Assembly: GCF_004751985.1 (NCBI RefSeq)
Contig: NZ_CP038492.1
Coordinates: 1,922,001 to 1,986,000 of the forward strand
Reading direction: 5' to 3'
Origin: Rhodophyticola sp. CCM32
GTDB lineage: Bacteria; Pseudomonadota; Alphaproteobacteria; Rhodobacterales; Rhodobacteraceae
Length of the DNA stretch: 64,000 nucleotides
Part shown: one piece after another, positions 1 through 7,520 of the stretch
Layout of the letters: each line of letters begins with the position of its first letter
Position numbering within the stretch: position 1 is the first letter of the stretch
Notes under the pieces: model-generated
What the model was told of the DNA's origin: nothing
The model's input: only the letters and a program-made list of their open reading frames with translations
Databases searched by the model: none
Made by a program: the position numbers and the translations under genes

Positions 1-1125
1 CATCGCGGTCGGCGCCACCTTGTTGATCCAGCAGGCATCATGGCCCGCGCCCGAGATCAGATCACGATGGGAATAGCCCAGACGCAGGGCCGCGTCACGC
101 ACAGCGGTCACGCAGGTTTCGTCAAACTGTACCGGATCAAACCCGCCCACTTTCTCAAACGCCACCTCAAGGCCCATATCCTTGCAGATTTCCGATGCGC
201 CCGTTTGCAGCCGTGCCTCCATATCCTCGATCACCGCCAGATCCGGGGACCGGAAATCGACAGTGAAGACCGCCTTGCCCGGGATCACATTGCGCGAGTT
301 CGGATAGATGTCGATATGCCCCGCAGCGCCCACCGCATCGGGGGCGTGGGACAGGGCAATTTCATCCACAAGCTCCAGCACGCGGGCCATGCCAAGCCCC
401 GCATTCCGACGCATCGGCATGGGGGTCGAGCCTGTATGGCTGTCCTTGCCGGTGATGGTCACCTGTGTCCAGCTAAGGCCCTGACCATGGGTCACAACGC
501 CGATATCCTTGCCTTCAGCCTCCAGAATCGGACCCTGTTCGATATGCAACTCAAAAAAGGCATGCATCTTGCGCGCGCCCACCTCTTCCTCACCCTTCCA
601 GCCGATCCGCTCCAGTTCTGCCCCGAAGCTCTTGCCTTCCGCATCCGCGCGGTCATAGGCCCAATCCTGGGTATGGACCCCGGCAAACACGCCCGAGGCC
701 AGCATCGCCGGGGCGTAGCGCGTGCCTTCCTCATTGGTCCAGTTGGTCACCACGATCGGGTGTCTGGTCCGGATCCCCAGATCATTGAGGGAGCGGATAA
801 TCTCCAACCCGCTCAACACGCCAAGAACCCCGTCATATTTGCCGCCCGTGGGCTGGGTATCGAGATGGGAGCCGACATAGACCGGCAGGGCATCCGGGTC
901 GGTGCCTTCCCGCCGGGCGAACATATTGCCCATCTGGTCCAGCCCCATGGAGCAGCCCGCCGCCTCGCACCAGCCCTGAAACAGGGTGCGGCCCTCCGCA
1001 TCCTCATCGGTCAGGGTCTGGCGGTTGTTGCCACCTGCCACGCCGGGGCCGATTTGGGCCATTTCCATCAGCGAGTCCCACAGGCGCTCCCCATTGATCT
1101 TCATATTTTCGCCGGGTGCCGGCAT
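1..1125 (-). CDS. Zn-dependent N-carbamoyl-amino acid amidohydrolase (beta-ureidopropionase type), 3' end outside window
   Basis: M20-family amidohydrolase of the HyuC/AmaB/allantoate amidohydrolase group. It would hydrolyse an N-carbamoyl amino acid, here probably N-carbamoyl-beta-alanine, to the amino acid, CO2 and ammonia. The binuclear-metal ligands are all visible: His87 and Asp98 in GSHLDTQPTGGKYDG, Glu132/Glu133 in TNEEGTRYAP, His194 in HIEQGPILE and His362 in GAGHDACW. 375 residues are present; the family is about 410-420, so roughly the last 40 are missing beyond the left edge. The second of two close ATGs was chosen because GGGGGA lies 6 nt ahead of it. The aminotransferase gene ends about 40 nt upstream, so the two are probably co-transcribed. 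The next gene downstream, outside the window, is often a hydantoinase/dihydropyrimidinase (inference). Allantoate or other N-carbamoyl amino acids cannot be excluded as substrate; the RutR context favours the pyrimidine role. Confidence 0.85.
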   Translation of the reverse strand, partial: MPAPGENMKINGERLWDSLMEMAQIGPGVAGGNNRQTLTDEDAEGRTLFQGWCEAAGCSMGLDQMGNMFARREGTDPDALPVYVGSHLDTQPTGGKYDGVLGVLSGLEIIRSLNDLGIRTRHPIVVTNWTNEEGTRYAPAMLASGVFAGVHTQDWAYDRADAEGKSFGAELERIGWKGEEEVGARKMHAFFELHIEQGPILEAEGKDIGVVTHGQGLSWTQVTITGKDSHTGSTPMPMRRNAGLGMARVLELVDEIALSHAPDAVGAAGHIDIYPNSRNVIPGKAVFTVDFRSPDLAVIEDMEARLQTGASEICKDMGLEVAFEKVGGFDPVQFDETCVTAVRDAALRLGYSHRDLISGAGHDACWINKVAPTAM

Positions 1126-1165
1126 TATCATTCCCCCAAGGTTTTCTGCCTGTTGATCGGCGGGC

Positions 1166-2491
1166 TTAATCCAGATTAATCAGCACATCGCGCAGGGTTC
1201 CGAACAGCTGATCAATATGGGCTTTCTCGACAATCAGCGGCGGGCTCATCGCGATGATATCGCCCGTGGTGCGGATCAGGGCGCCCTTCTCATAGCAGTC
1301 AAGGAAAGCCTGGAAGGCGCGTTTCGTAGGCTCCCCCGCGATCGGCTCCAGCTCCACCGCGCCGATCAGCCCCGCATTGCGGATGTCGATCACATGGGGG
1401 CAATCGCGCAGCGAATGCAGCCCGTCTTCCCAATAGCCCGCCAGATCGGCGGCACGATCAAACAATGCCTCTTCACGATAGGTTTCCAGCGTCGCCAGAC
1501 CGGCGGCGGCGGCCATCGGATTGCCCGAATAGGTATAGCCATGGAACAGTTCGATCATATGGTCCGGCCCGGTCATGAACGCGTCATGGATCTCTTTCGT
1601 GGCCAGCACCGCGCCCATAGGGATCACCCCGTTGGTCAGCCCCTTGGCGCAGGTGATCAGGTCAGGCATGACGCCGAAATATTCCGCCCCGAAAGAGGCG
1701 CCAAGACGCCCGAACCCGGTGATCACCTCATCGAAGATCAGCAGGATGCCATGGGCGGTGCAGATCTCGCGCAGCCGTTCCAGATAGCCCTTGGGCGGCA
1801 TCAGCACACCGGTGGACCCCGCCATCGGTTCCACGATCACGGCAGCCACGGTTTCGGGCCCATGCAGGGCCACGATCCGCTCAAGCTCTTCTGCCAGATG
1901 GGCGCCATGGTCCGGCTGGCCACGGGTAAAGGCGTTCTGATCGGGCAGATGCGTATGCGGCAGATGATCGACCCCGGTCAAAAGCGACCCGAAATATTTG
2001 CGGTTATTGACGATGCCGCCCACCGAGATGCCGCCGAAATTCACCCCGTGATAGCCCCGTTCGCGCCCGATCAGCCGGGTCCGTGTGCCCTGCCCGATGG
2101 CGCGCTGATAGGCGATGGCGATCTTCAGCGCGGTTTCCACGCTTTCCGACCCGGAATTGGTGAAGAACACATGTTCAAACGGTTCCGGCGCCATGTCGCG
2201 CAGCTTGCTGGCCAACTCGAAGGCTTTCGGGTGCCCCATCTGGAACGCGGGCGCATAATCAAGCTCTGCCGCCTGGGCCTGGATCGCCTCGACAATTCTG
2301 GGCCGTTTATGGCCCGCATTGCAGCACCACAGGCCCGCCGTGCCATCCAGCACCTCGCGCCCGTCGGCGGTTTTATAGAACATCCCATCGGCAGAAACGA
2401 ACATGCGCGGGGTCTGCTTGAATTGCCGGTTCGAGGTGAAGGGCATCCAGAATGCGGAAAGGTCATTCGGGGTGGAGCGGTCCAGCGCCAT
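1166..2491 (-). CDS. Beta-alanine:pyruvate-type (omega) class III aminotransferase
   Basis: Fold-type I PLP enzyme of class III, 441 residues, the usual length for omega-amino acid:pyruvate transaminases. It would convert beta-alanine and pyruvate to malonate semialdehyde and alanine, the step after beta-ureidopropionase. The PLP lysine is Lys283 in ITCAKGLTNGVIPMG; Asp254 in LIFDEVITGFGR pairs with the PLP pyridine nitrogen; the cofactor phosphate loop is TNSGSESVETALK (about 111-123). A longer frame begins 26 codons earlier, but it would translate through the RutR operator. The internal ATG has AAGGTG at good spacing and gives the typical N-terminus MALDRSTPNDLSAFWMPF. The gene is transcribed away from rutR and continues into the amidohydrolase. 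Substrate assignment rests on close family resemblance and on context. Confidence 0.88.
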   Translation of the reverse strand: MALDRSTPNDLSAFWMPFTSNRQFKQTPRMFVSADGMFYKTADGREVLDGTAGLWCCNAGHKRPRIVEAIQAQAAELDYAPAFQMGHPKAFELASKLRDMAPEPFEHVFFTNSGSESVETALKIAIAYQRAIGQGTRTRLIGRERGYHGVNFGGISVGGIVNNRKYFGSLLTGVDHLPHTHLPDQNAFTRGQPDHGAHLAEELERIVALHGPETVAAVIVEPMAGSTGVLMPPKGYLERLREICTAHGILLIFDEVITGFGRLGASFGAEYFGVMPDLITCAKGLTNGVIPMGAVLATKEIHDAFMTGPDHMIELFHGYTYSGNPMAAAAGLATLETYREEALFDRAADLAGYWEDGLHSLRDCPHVIDIRNAGLIGAVELEPIAGEPTKRAFQAFLDCYEKGALIRTTGDIIAMSPPLIVEKAHIDQLFGTLRDVLINLD

Positions 2492-2547
2492 TTGGATCAC
2501 CTTATCTGGCAGCACCGGTCTGTCACCGGGCGGCTTGGAGGGTTGTT

Positions 2548-2563
2548 TTGACCATCTGGTCAA
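2548..2563. promoter_or_regulatory. RutR operator, perfect consensus
   Basis: TTGACCATCTGGTCAA is a perfect palindromic match to the E. coli RutR consensus TTGACCANNTGGTCAA. It lies in the divergent gap between the aminotransferase and rutR, 56 nt upstream of the chosen aminotransferase start and just downstream of a candidate -10 for that gene, so bound RutR would block initiation. Uracil and thymine are the known ligands that release RutR in E. coli. Confidence 0.85.
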
Positions 2564-2567
2564 GATC

Positions 2568-2595
2568 ACGCTAGCAGAGGCAGATGATCAGTCAA
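2568..2595 (-). promoter_or_regulatory. Candidate promoter of the aminotransferase/amidohydrolase operon
   Basis: On the minus strand TTGACT (positions 2595-2590) and TAGCGT (2573-2568) are separated by 16 nt. The RutR box begins 4 nt beyond the -10, so it would cover the start site. The -10 is a poor match; the arrangement with the operator is the main support. Confidence 0.4.
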
Positions 2596-2723
2596 GAAAT
2601 TGAACGCCGGAAAACGCCCAATCGCAAGGCAAATGATGGGCAAACGGGCGATCATGCCGCCAGATTGGGCATTCCCTGCTTGGCGCTTGCCCCAGTGCCG
2701 CAAGGAGTGGCACAGTAAACCCC

Positions 2724-3338
2724 ATGAACATTCAGCCGCCGCGCACCCGTATTCAGCGCAAAAACACAAAAACCATCCTGAACGCCGCCCTGCAGGTGTT
2801 CTCACAACACGGGTTTCGCGGCGCAACGCTGGATCAGATCGCGCGGGAGGCAGGGCTGTCAAAGCCCAATCTTCTATATTATTTCCCCTCGAAAGAGGCG
2901 ATACATGTGACGCTGTTGAGCCAGTTGATGGATACCTGGCTGGACCCGCTGCGCGAGATGAAGCCTGAGGGCGACCCGGTTGAGGAATTGCTGGGCTATG
3001 TGCGCCGTAAACTGCAGATGAGCCGGGATTTCCCGCTCGAAAGCCGCTTGTTTGCAAATGAGATCGTGCAGGGTGCGCCGCGTATGCAAGAGGTGCTGGC
3101 CACCGATCTGAAAGCCCTGGTCGATGAGAAAGTGGTGATCATTCGCGGCTGGGCCAAATCAGGCCAGATCGCGGATGTGGACCCTCATCACCTGATCTTC
3201 TCGATCTGGGCGCTGACCCAGCATTACGCGGATTTCGACGTGCAGATACACGCGGTTCTGGGCCCGGGGCGCGACCCGTTTGCCGAGGCGGAAGCGTTTC
3301 TTCGGGTCTTGTTCACCAGGCTTCTGGCCCCGGCATGA
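2724..3338 (+). CDS. rutR: TetR-family regulator RutR
   Basis: 204-residue TetR-type repressor that resembles E. coli RutR along its whole length. The N-terminal helix-turn-helix (about residues 14-60) contains LDQIAREAGLSKPNLLYYFP, and the ligand domain keeps RutR-specific stretches such as LKALVDEKVVIIRGWAKSG and DPHHLIFSIWALTQHYADF. RutR senses uracil/thymine and controls pyrimidine use. The gene faces away from the aminotransferase, with the RutR box in the gap, and converges on preA. The start is the first ATG of the frame; an AAGGAG lies unusually far upstream (about 16 nt), so translation may be weak. No rut monooxygenase genes (rutABCDEF) are in the window. The partners here are reductive-pathway genes. 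Confidence 0.92.
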   Translation: MNIQPPRTRIQRKNTKTILNAALQVFSQHGFRGATLDQIAREAGLSKPNLLYYFPSKEAIHVTLLSQLMDTWLDPLREMKPEGDPVEELLGYVRRKLQMSRDFPLESRLFANEIVQGAPRMQEVLATDLKALVDEKVVIIRGWAKSGQIADVDPHHLIFSIWALTQHYADFDVQIHAVLGPGRDPFAEAEAFLRVLFTRLLAPA

Positions 3339-3345
3339 CGGCGCC

Positions 3346-3387
3346 GGAATTCCCGGGAATTCCTTGTGGAAAACCCTTGTTTTCCAC
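3346..3387. repeat. Double-hairpin intergenic repeat, family A copy 1
   Basis: Two adjacent palindromes: GGAATTCCCGGGAATTCC (18 nt, perfect), then TT, then a 22-nt hairpin with arms GTGGAAAAC/GTTTTCCAC and loop CCTT. It begins 8 nt after the rutR stop, between convergent rutR and preA. Three related copies occur at 19172, 22167 and 41228, all between convergent genes. A bidirectional transcription stop is the simplest reading, although T-runs are short. Confidence 0.75.
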
Positions 3388-3436
3388 GCCCCTGTAGCGT
3401 TTTCGTTAACATTGAAACAGAATTTTCCACCTCTCA

Positions 3437-3627
3437 ATCAGCAAATAAAGCACTGGGCAGAAATTCTGCATCACATATAGTTTGCGCGGAGGGCATCGCC
3501 CGAACCGAGGGGAGGGCGAGAAGCGCCCGCCCCGTGGGGGCGGTTCGGGCGCTGCCCGGCGGGGCCGCCGGGCGGGAGCATGGTGCAGGATGGTGCAGGA
3601 TTTCAGTCTGGTGCTTTATTTGCTGAT
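3437..3627 (-). repeat. Dispersed inverted-repeat element, family B copy 1 (long form)
   Basis: Element bounded by inverted arms of about 37 bp. The left arm begins ATCAGCAAATAAAGCAC and runs into GAAATTCTGCATCA; the right arm, read on the other strand, begins ATCAGCAAATAAAGCAC and runs into GAAATCCTGCACCA. The interior is GC-rich and foldable (CCCGGCGGGGCCGCCGGG and GCCCGAACCG/CGGTTCGGGC). It shares most of its interior with copies at 8912, 45492 and 56404. A further inverted pair CATTGAAACAG (3410-3420 and 3652-3662) flanks it, so almost the whole 339-nt rutR-preA gap is repeat. No open frame with coding character is seen. Confidence 0.7.
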
Positions 3628-3677
3628 TTCGAACGCAAATTCCGCCGCAGACTGTTTCAATGCATCCGCAAGACCCT

Positions 3678-4979
3678 TTATTCCGCCGCGCAGGCACCCG
3701 GGTTGTTGGGATGTGTGGTCCAGTTGGCGTAATCGGGGTCCACCACTTTCCCGGTGCGGGCATCCATCTGGCCCGGGTCCAGCGCTTCCATTGTGATGCA
3801 ATCCTCCACCGGGCAGACATTCACGCAAAGATTGCAGGCCACGCATTCCTCATCAATCACCTCGAACACCCGGTCCTCCGACATCGAGATCGCCTGATGC
3901 GAGGTATCCTCGCAAGCCGCATAGCAGCGCCCGCATTTGATGCAATCCTCCTGGCTGATCCTGGCCTTGGCCACATAGTTCAGGTTCAGATATTGCCAGT
4001 CCGTCACATTCGGCACCGCCCGGCCAACCACCTGATCAATCGAGCTATAGCCCTTTTCATCCATCCACTGGCTCAAACCCGATGCCATCTCTTCGACAAC
4101 CTTGAACCCATAGGTCATTGCCGCCGTGCAAACCTGCACCGTTCCGGCCCCAAGCGACAGAAACTCTGCCGCGTCCCGCCAGGTGGTGATCCCGCCGATC
4201 CCGGAAATGGGCAGGCCGTAGGTCTCCGGGTCGCGCGCAATCTCGGCCAGCATGTTGAGAGCAATCGGCTTCACCGCCGGGCCGCAATAGCCCCCATGGG
4301 AGCCCTTGCCGTCAATCGAGGGTTCCGGGCTCATCGTGTCCAGATTGACCGAGGTGATCGACGAGATCGTGTTGATCAGGCTGACCGCATCGGCACCGCC
4401 CGCCTTCGCGGCCCGTGCCGGATAGCGGATATCGGTGATATTGGGTGTCAGCTTCACGATCACCGGCATCCGCGTGTTGGCCTTGCACCAGCGCGCCACC
4501 ATCTCGATATATTCCGGCACCTGGCCCACGGCCGCGCCCATGCCGCGTTCGCTCATCCCGTGGGGGCAGCCGAAATTCAGCTCAATCCCATCGGCGCCGG
4601 TATCTTCCACCAGCGGCAAGATCTTCTTCCACGCGCCTTCCTCGCAGGGCACCATCAGCGACACGATCATCGCGCGGTCCGGCCAGGCGCGTTTCACCGC
4701 CTTGATCTCGCGCAGGTTCACCTCCATCGGGCGGTCCGTGATCAGCTCGATATTGTTCAGCCCCAGAAGCCGCCGGTCAGCGCCATAGATCGCGCCATAT
4801 CTGGGGCCGTTCACATTCACCACATGGGGGTCTTCGCCAAGCGTCTTCCAGACCACCCCGCCCCAGCCCGCCTTGAAGGCGCGCACCACGTTATATTCCT
4901 TATCCGTCGGCGGGGCCGAGGCCAGCCAGAACGGGTTGGGTGATTTGATGCCGAGGAAGTTGGTGGAAAGATCGGCCAT
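3678..4979 (-). CDS. preA: NAD-dependent dihydropyrimidine dehydrogenase subunit PreA
   Basis: 433-residue FMN-dependent subunit that reduces uracil/thymine to the 5,6-dihydro form with electrons passed from PreT. The N-terminal dihydroorotate dehydrogenase-like TIM barrel (about 1-330) includes NFGCPHGMSERGMGAAVGQ. The C-terminus carries two 4Fe-4S motifs, CIKCGRCYAAC (about 335-350) and CVACNLCVNVCP (about 375-390). These match the corresponding portion of eukaryotic dihydropyrimidine dehydrogenase. AAGGAG is 8 nt ahead of the ATG. It is the last gene of preT-(small secreted protein)-preA; the spacing to the gene before it is 17 nt. It converges on rutR. Confidence 0.93.
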   Translation of the reverse strand: MADLSTNFLGIKSPNPFWLASAPPTDKEYNVVRAFKAGWGGVVWKTLGEDPHVVNVNGPRYGAIYGADRRLLGLNNIELITDRPMEVNLREIKAVKRAWPDRAMIVSLMVPCEEGAWKKILPLVEDTGADGIELNFGCPHGMSERGMGAAVGQVPEYIEMVARWCKANTRMPVIVKLTPNITDIRYPARAAKAGGADAVSLINTISSITSVNLDTMSPEPSIDGKGSHGGYCGPAVKPIALNMLAEIARDPETYGLPISGIGGITTWRDAAEFLSLGAGTVQVCTAAMTYGFKVVEEMASGLSQWMDEKGYSSIDQVVGRAVPNVTDWQYLNLNYVAKARISQEDCIKCGRCYAACEDTSHQAISMSEDRVFEVIDEECVACNLCVNVCPVEDCITMEALDPGQMDARTGKVVDPDYANWTTHPNNPGACAAE

Positions 4980-4996
4980 GGTTCAGGCTCCTTTCG

Positions 4997-5365
4997 TCAA
5001 TAATCGCAGCGGTGGTAGCGAGCTTGCGGCTCATTTTCCACTTGCACCAGAAGGGTGTCGTCACTTTGCAAGGCGGCAATGAAGGTATAGGTTTGGCGGG
5101 GTGTCTCGATCACCCGGTCGCCCTCGAAATGGATATTGCGACAGTCGATCAGCGTGGTCAGCGCGGGGCCGCCGGGCGGCTCATGCCAGTCACACATCGT
5201 GTGCTCATGGACGCCAAGCGCATCCGCTTCGATGTAGAAGATCGTCTCGCCCCGGCCCTCAAGCGTGCACCAGTTGCCAAGGATCGACGCCTCATCAGAC
5301 AGCGCCCAGACCGGGAAGACCCAGACAGACAGTGGCAGAAGAAAAAGCGCCAAGGCCCATTTCAT
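4997..5365 (-). CDS. Small secreted protein of unknown function inside the pre operon
   Basis: 122 residues with a clear N-terminal signal peptide (MKWALALFLLPLSVWVFPVWA, cleavage about residue 23). The mature part has four cysteines (GNWCTLEG, TMCDWHEP, LIDCRNI and a C-terminal RYHRCDY), suggesting two periplasmic disulfides. The ATG overlaps the preT stop as ATGA, which implies translational coupling; this start also gives the signal peptide, unlike the longer frame. I do not recognise the family. Its place between the two dehydrogenase subunits may only reflect operon insertion; no pyrimidine role can be read from the sequence. Confidence 0.75.
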   Translation of the reverse strand: MKWALALFLLPLSVWVFPVWALSDEASILGNWCTLEGRGETIFYIEADALGVHEHTMCDWHEPPGGPALTTLIDCRNIHFEGDRVIETPRQTYTFIAALQSDDTLLVQVENEPQARYHRCDY

Positions 5366-6696
5366 GACAACGCCTTGTGAATATCCTCGGCGGCATCGCG
5401 ACCCTCGGCCACGGCGGTCACGGTCAGGTCTTCGCCACCGCTGGCACAATCGCCCCCGGCCCAGATACCGGCCACGCCGGTTTGACCCGGGCCGGTGACA
5501 GCGATCTTGCCGCCTTCGATTTGCAACCCATCAGGCGTGCCTTCCAGCGTCTGGCCGATGGCTTTCAGCACCTGATCGGCGGGGATATCGAAGGTTTCCC
5601 CCGTGCCCACCAGGCTTTTGCCCTCGGCGCGCGTATATTCCGCCCGCACCCCGGTCACCGACCCGTTGCCCAAAACCGCCACCGGCATCGCATTGAACAC
5701 GATCCGAACCCCTTTGGAGGCCGCCAGATCCTGCTCATACTGGCTGGCCGGCATCGCGTCCGGCCCCCGGCGGTAGAGGATCGTGACCATCTCTGCGCCC
5801 AGCAATCTGGATTGCACGGCGGCATCAACCGCGGTCATCCCGCCGCCGATCACCACCACATTCCGGCCGATGGGCAGCCCCGCCAGATCGCTGGCCTGAC
5901 GCAGATCGGAAATGAACCCGACCGCATCCAGCACGCCATCCTTATCCTCACCCTCGGCCCTGAGCGCATTCACACCCGCCAGCCCCATGCCCAGAAACAC
6001 CGCGTCAAACCCTTTGGTCAGACTGTCCAGCGTGACATCCGCACCCAGCGCCTTGCCGGTTTCCAGGGTGATCCCGCCGATTTCCATCAGCCAGTCGATT
6101 TCGGCCTGGGCAAAGGCATTCACCGTCTTATAGGCCGCAATGCCGTATTCATTCAGACCGCCGCCCTTGGGCCGGGCATCATGGATCACCACATCATGGC
6201 CATGCATCGCCAACCGATGCGCACAGGCCAGACCTGCGGGCCCCGCCCCCACAACCGCCACGGTCTTGCCCGTCGGCGCGGCGCGGGTGAACGGATGCTC
6301 TGCCCCGGAGGCCATTACCGTATCGGTGGCAAACCGCTGCAACTGTCCGATCAGAACCGGCTTGCCCTCGGCGGCCTCGCGCACGCAGGCCTCTTCGCAC
6401 AGCGTTTCCGTCGGGCAGACCCGGGCGCACATGCCGCCCAGAATATTCTGTTCGAAAATCGTTCGCGCCGCCGCTTCCGGGGTGCCGGTTGCGATCTGCC
6501 GGATGAACAGCGGAATATCAATATCCGTGGGGCAGGCGGTGATGCAGGGCGCGTCATGGCAGAAATAACAGCGATCGGCGGCGACCTGTGCTTCATGCCC
6601 GTCAAGCGGCGCATGCAAATCGTCGAAATTCGCGTCATAGGCACCGGGCTGCAAACGTCCGGGCGCGATGCCTGGGGTGAACGGGCTGTTCGTCAT
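5362..6696 (-). CDS. preT: NAD-dependent dihydropyrimidine dehydrogenase subunit PreT
   Basis: 444-residue flavoprotein that takes electrons from NAD(P)H and passes them to PreA. The N-terminal part has cysteine clusters CYFCHDAPCITACP (about 43-56) and CARVCPTETLCEEAC (about 92-106) for Fe-S centres of the glutamate-synthase-small-subunit/DPD type. An FAD Rossmann motif, GAGPAGLACAHRLAMHG, follows near 150, then a nucleotide-binding motif VIGGGMTAVDAAVQSRLLGA near 285. The fold and length match PreT. It is first in the operon, overlapping the small secreted gene by 4 nt. A degraded RutR-like box lies about 65 nt upstream. Confidence 0.93.
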   Translation of the reverse strand: MTNSPFTPGIAPGRLQPGAYDANFDDLHAPLDGHEAQVAADRCYFCHDAPCITACPTDIDIPLFIRQIATGTPEAAARTIFEQNILGGMCARVCPTETLCEEACVREAAEGKPVLIGQLQRFATDTVMASGAEHPFTRAAPTGKTVAVVGAGPAGLACAHRLAMHGHDVVIHDARPKGGGLNEYGIAAYKTVNAFAQAEIDWLMEIGGITLETGKALGADVTLDSLTKGFDAVFLGMGLAGVNALRAEGEDKDGVLDAVGFISDLRQASDLAGLPIGRNVVVIGGGMTAVDAAVQSRLLGAEMVTILYRRGPDAMPASQYEQDLAASKGVRIVFNAMPVAVLGNGSVTGVRAEYTRAEGKSLVGTGETFDIPADQVLKAIGQTLEGTPDGLQIEGGKIAVTGPGQTGVAGIWAGGDCASGGEDLTVTAVAEGRDAAEDIHKALS

Positions 6697-6760
6697 GGGA
6701 TTCTCATCCCTCCCTGATCGAATGGCTTATATCTGCTGAAAGTTTGCACAGGTCAAAAAT

Positions 6761-6776
6761 TTTATCAAATGGTAAA
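6761..6776. promoter_or_regulatory. Candidate degenerate RutR box upstream of preT
   Basis: On the minus strand TTTACCATTTGATAAA matches 11 of the 14 fixed positions of the RutR consensus and keeps its symmetry. It sits in the only AT-rich part of the preT/accB gap. The position suits control of preT, but the match is imperfect and could be chance in AT-rich DNA. Confidence 0.4.
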
Positions 6777-7013
6777 TTATTAGATTTTGGGCGGAATGCG
6801 GCCTCACACCCCCCGGTTGCCGCCAAAATCCGCGATACTGCCGGAAAATCGGGCATCTGGTGAAACCTGTCTCTGGCAACACTTTGGCTGCTTTTCCCCT
6901 CTTCACCCGCTTTTATCCCCTCTGCTTGTGCAGTATATGGTCAGACATCAGGCACGGGGACACGAAGGCCCAACTCAGATAACAGCCAGAAAACGCGGCG
7001 AGGACAGAACACC

Positions 7014-7508
7014 ATGGCAAATAAAACGCATGACGGGGATGTGGCCTTTATCAAGGCGCTGGCCGAACTGCTCAGGGAAAATGACCTGACCGAATTGCAG
7101 GTCAAACGCGACTATGCCGCGGATGACAGCCTGAATGTCCGTGTTTCGCGCCAGATGCAGGTGGTGCAGCACGCCGCTGCCCCGGTTGCCGTTGCCCCTG
7201 CTGCTGCGGCCCCTGCCACCGCCGCACCGGTCGAGGCTGCGGCGCCTGCGGCAACCGCCGATCCCGCGCAGGATCCCAATGCGCTGACCTCGCCCATGGT
7301 TGGCACCGCCTATCTGCAACCCGAACCCGGCACCGCCTCTTTCGTCAGTCTTGGTGACAAAGTGACCGAGGGGCAGACCCTGATGATCATCGAGGCGATG
7401 AAAACCATGAACCAGATCCCCAGCCCCAAATCCGGCACGGTCAAACGTATTCTGGTCGAAGATGGTGCCCCGGTGGAATTTGGCGCGCCCCTGATGATCA
7501 TCGAATAG
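7014..7508 (+). CDS. accB: Biotin carboxyl carrier protein of acetyl-CoA carboxylase
   Basis: 164 residues, the usual AccB size. The N-terminal AccB segment (about 1-50) is followed by an Ala/Pro-rich flexible linker (about 52-85) and a C-terminal biotinyl domain with the biotin site Lys130 in [11 protein letters not shown]. The protein carries the carboxybiotin from biotin carboxylase to carboxyltransferase in the first step of fatty acid synthesis. The gene is followed by accC after 12 nt, the usual operon. It is transcribed away from preT across a gap of about 317 nt that holds the AT-rich promoter area. Confidence 0.96.
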   Translation: MANKTHDGDVAFIKALAELLRENDLTELQVKRDYAADDSLNVRVSRQMQVVQHAAAPVAVAPAAAAPATAAPVEAAAPAATADPAQDPNALTSPMVGTAYLQPEPGTASFVSLGDKVTEGQTLMIIEAMKTMNQIPSPKSGTVKRILVEDGAPVEFGAPLMIIE

Positions 7509-7520
7509 GGCGGCAGGCAC

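Noticed and set aside
3366..3820. Short reading frames inside family B repeats (for example peptides with RALLALPSVRAMPSA)
   Set aside because: The similar peptides arise from the repeat DNA itself, occur in either orientation and lack start signals.
3660..4943. Long open frames on the strand opposite real genes (also at 1217-2551, 5377-6717, 6975-8591 and others)
   Set aside because: They are antisense to genes with unmistakable family motifs, follow the high GC of the third codon position, and encode His/Arg-rich nonsense without known domains.
6741..6756. TTGCACAGGTCAA before preT as a RutR site
   Set aside because: Only one half-site matches; the spacing and the other half do not. The nearby 6761-6776 palindrome is better.
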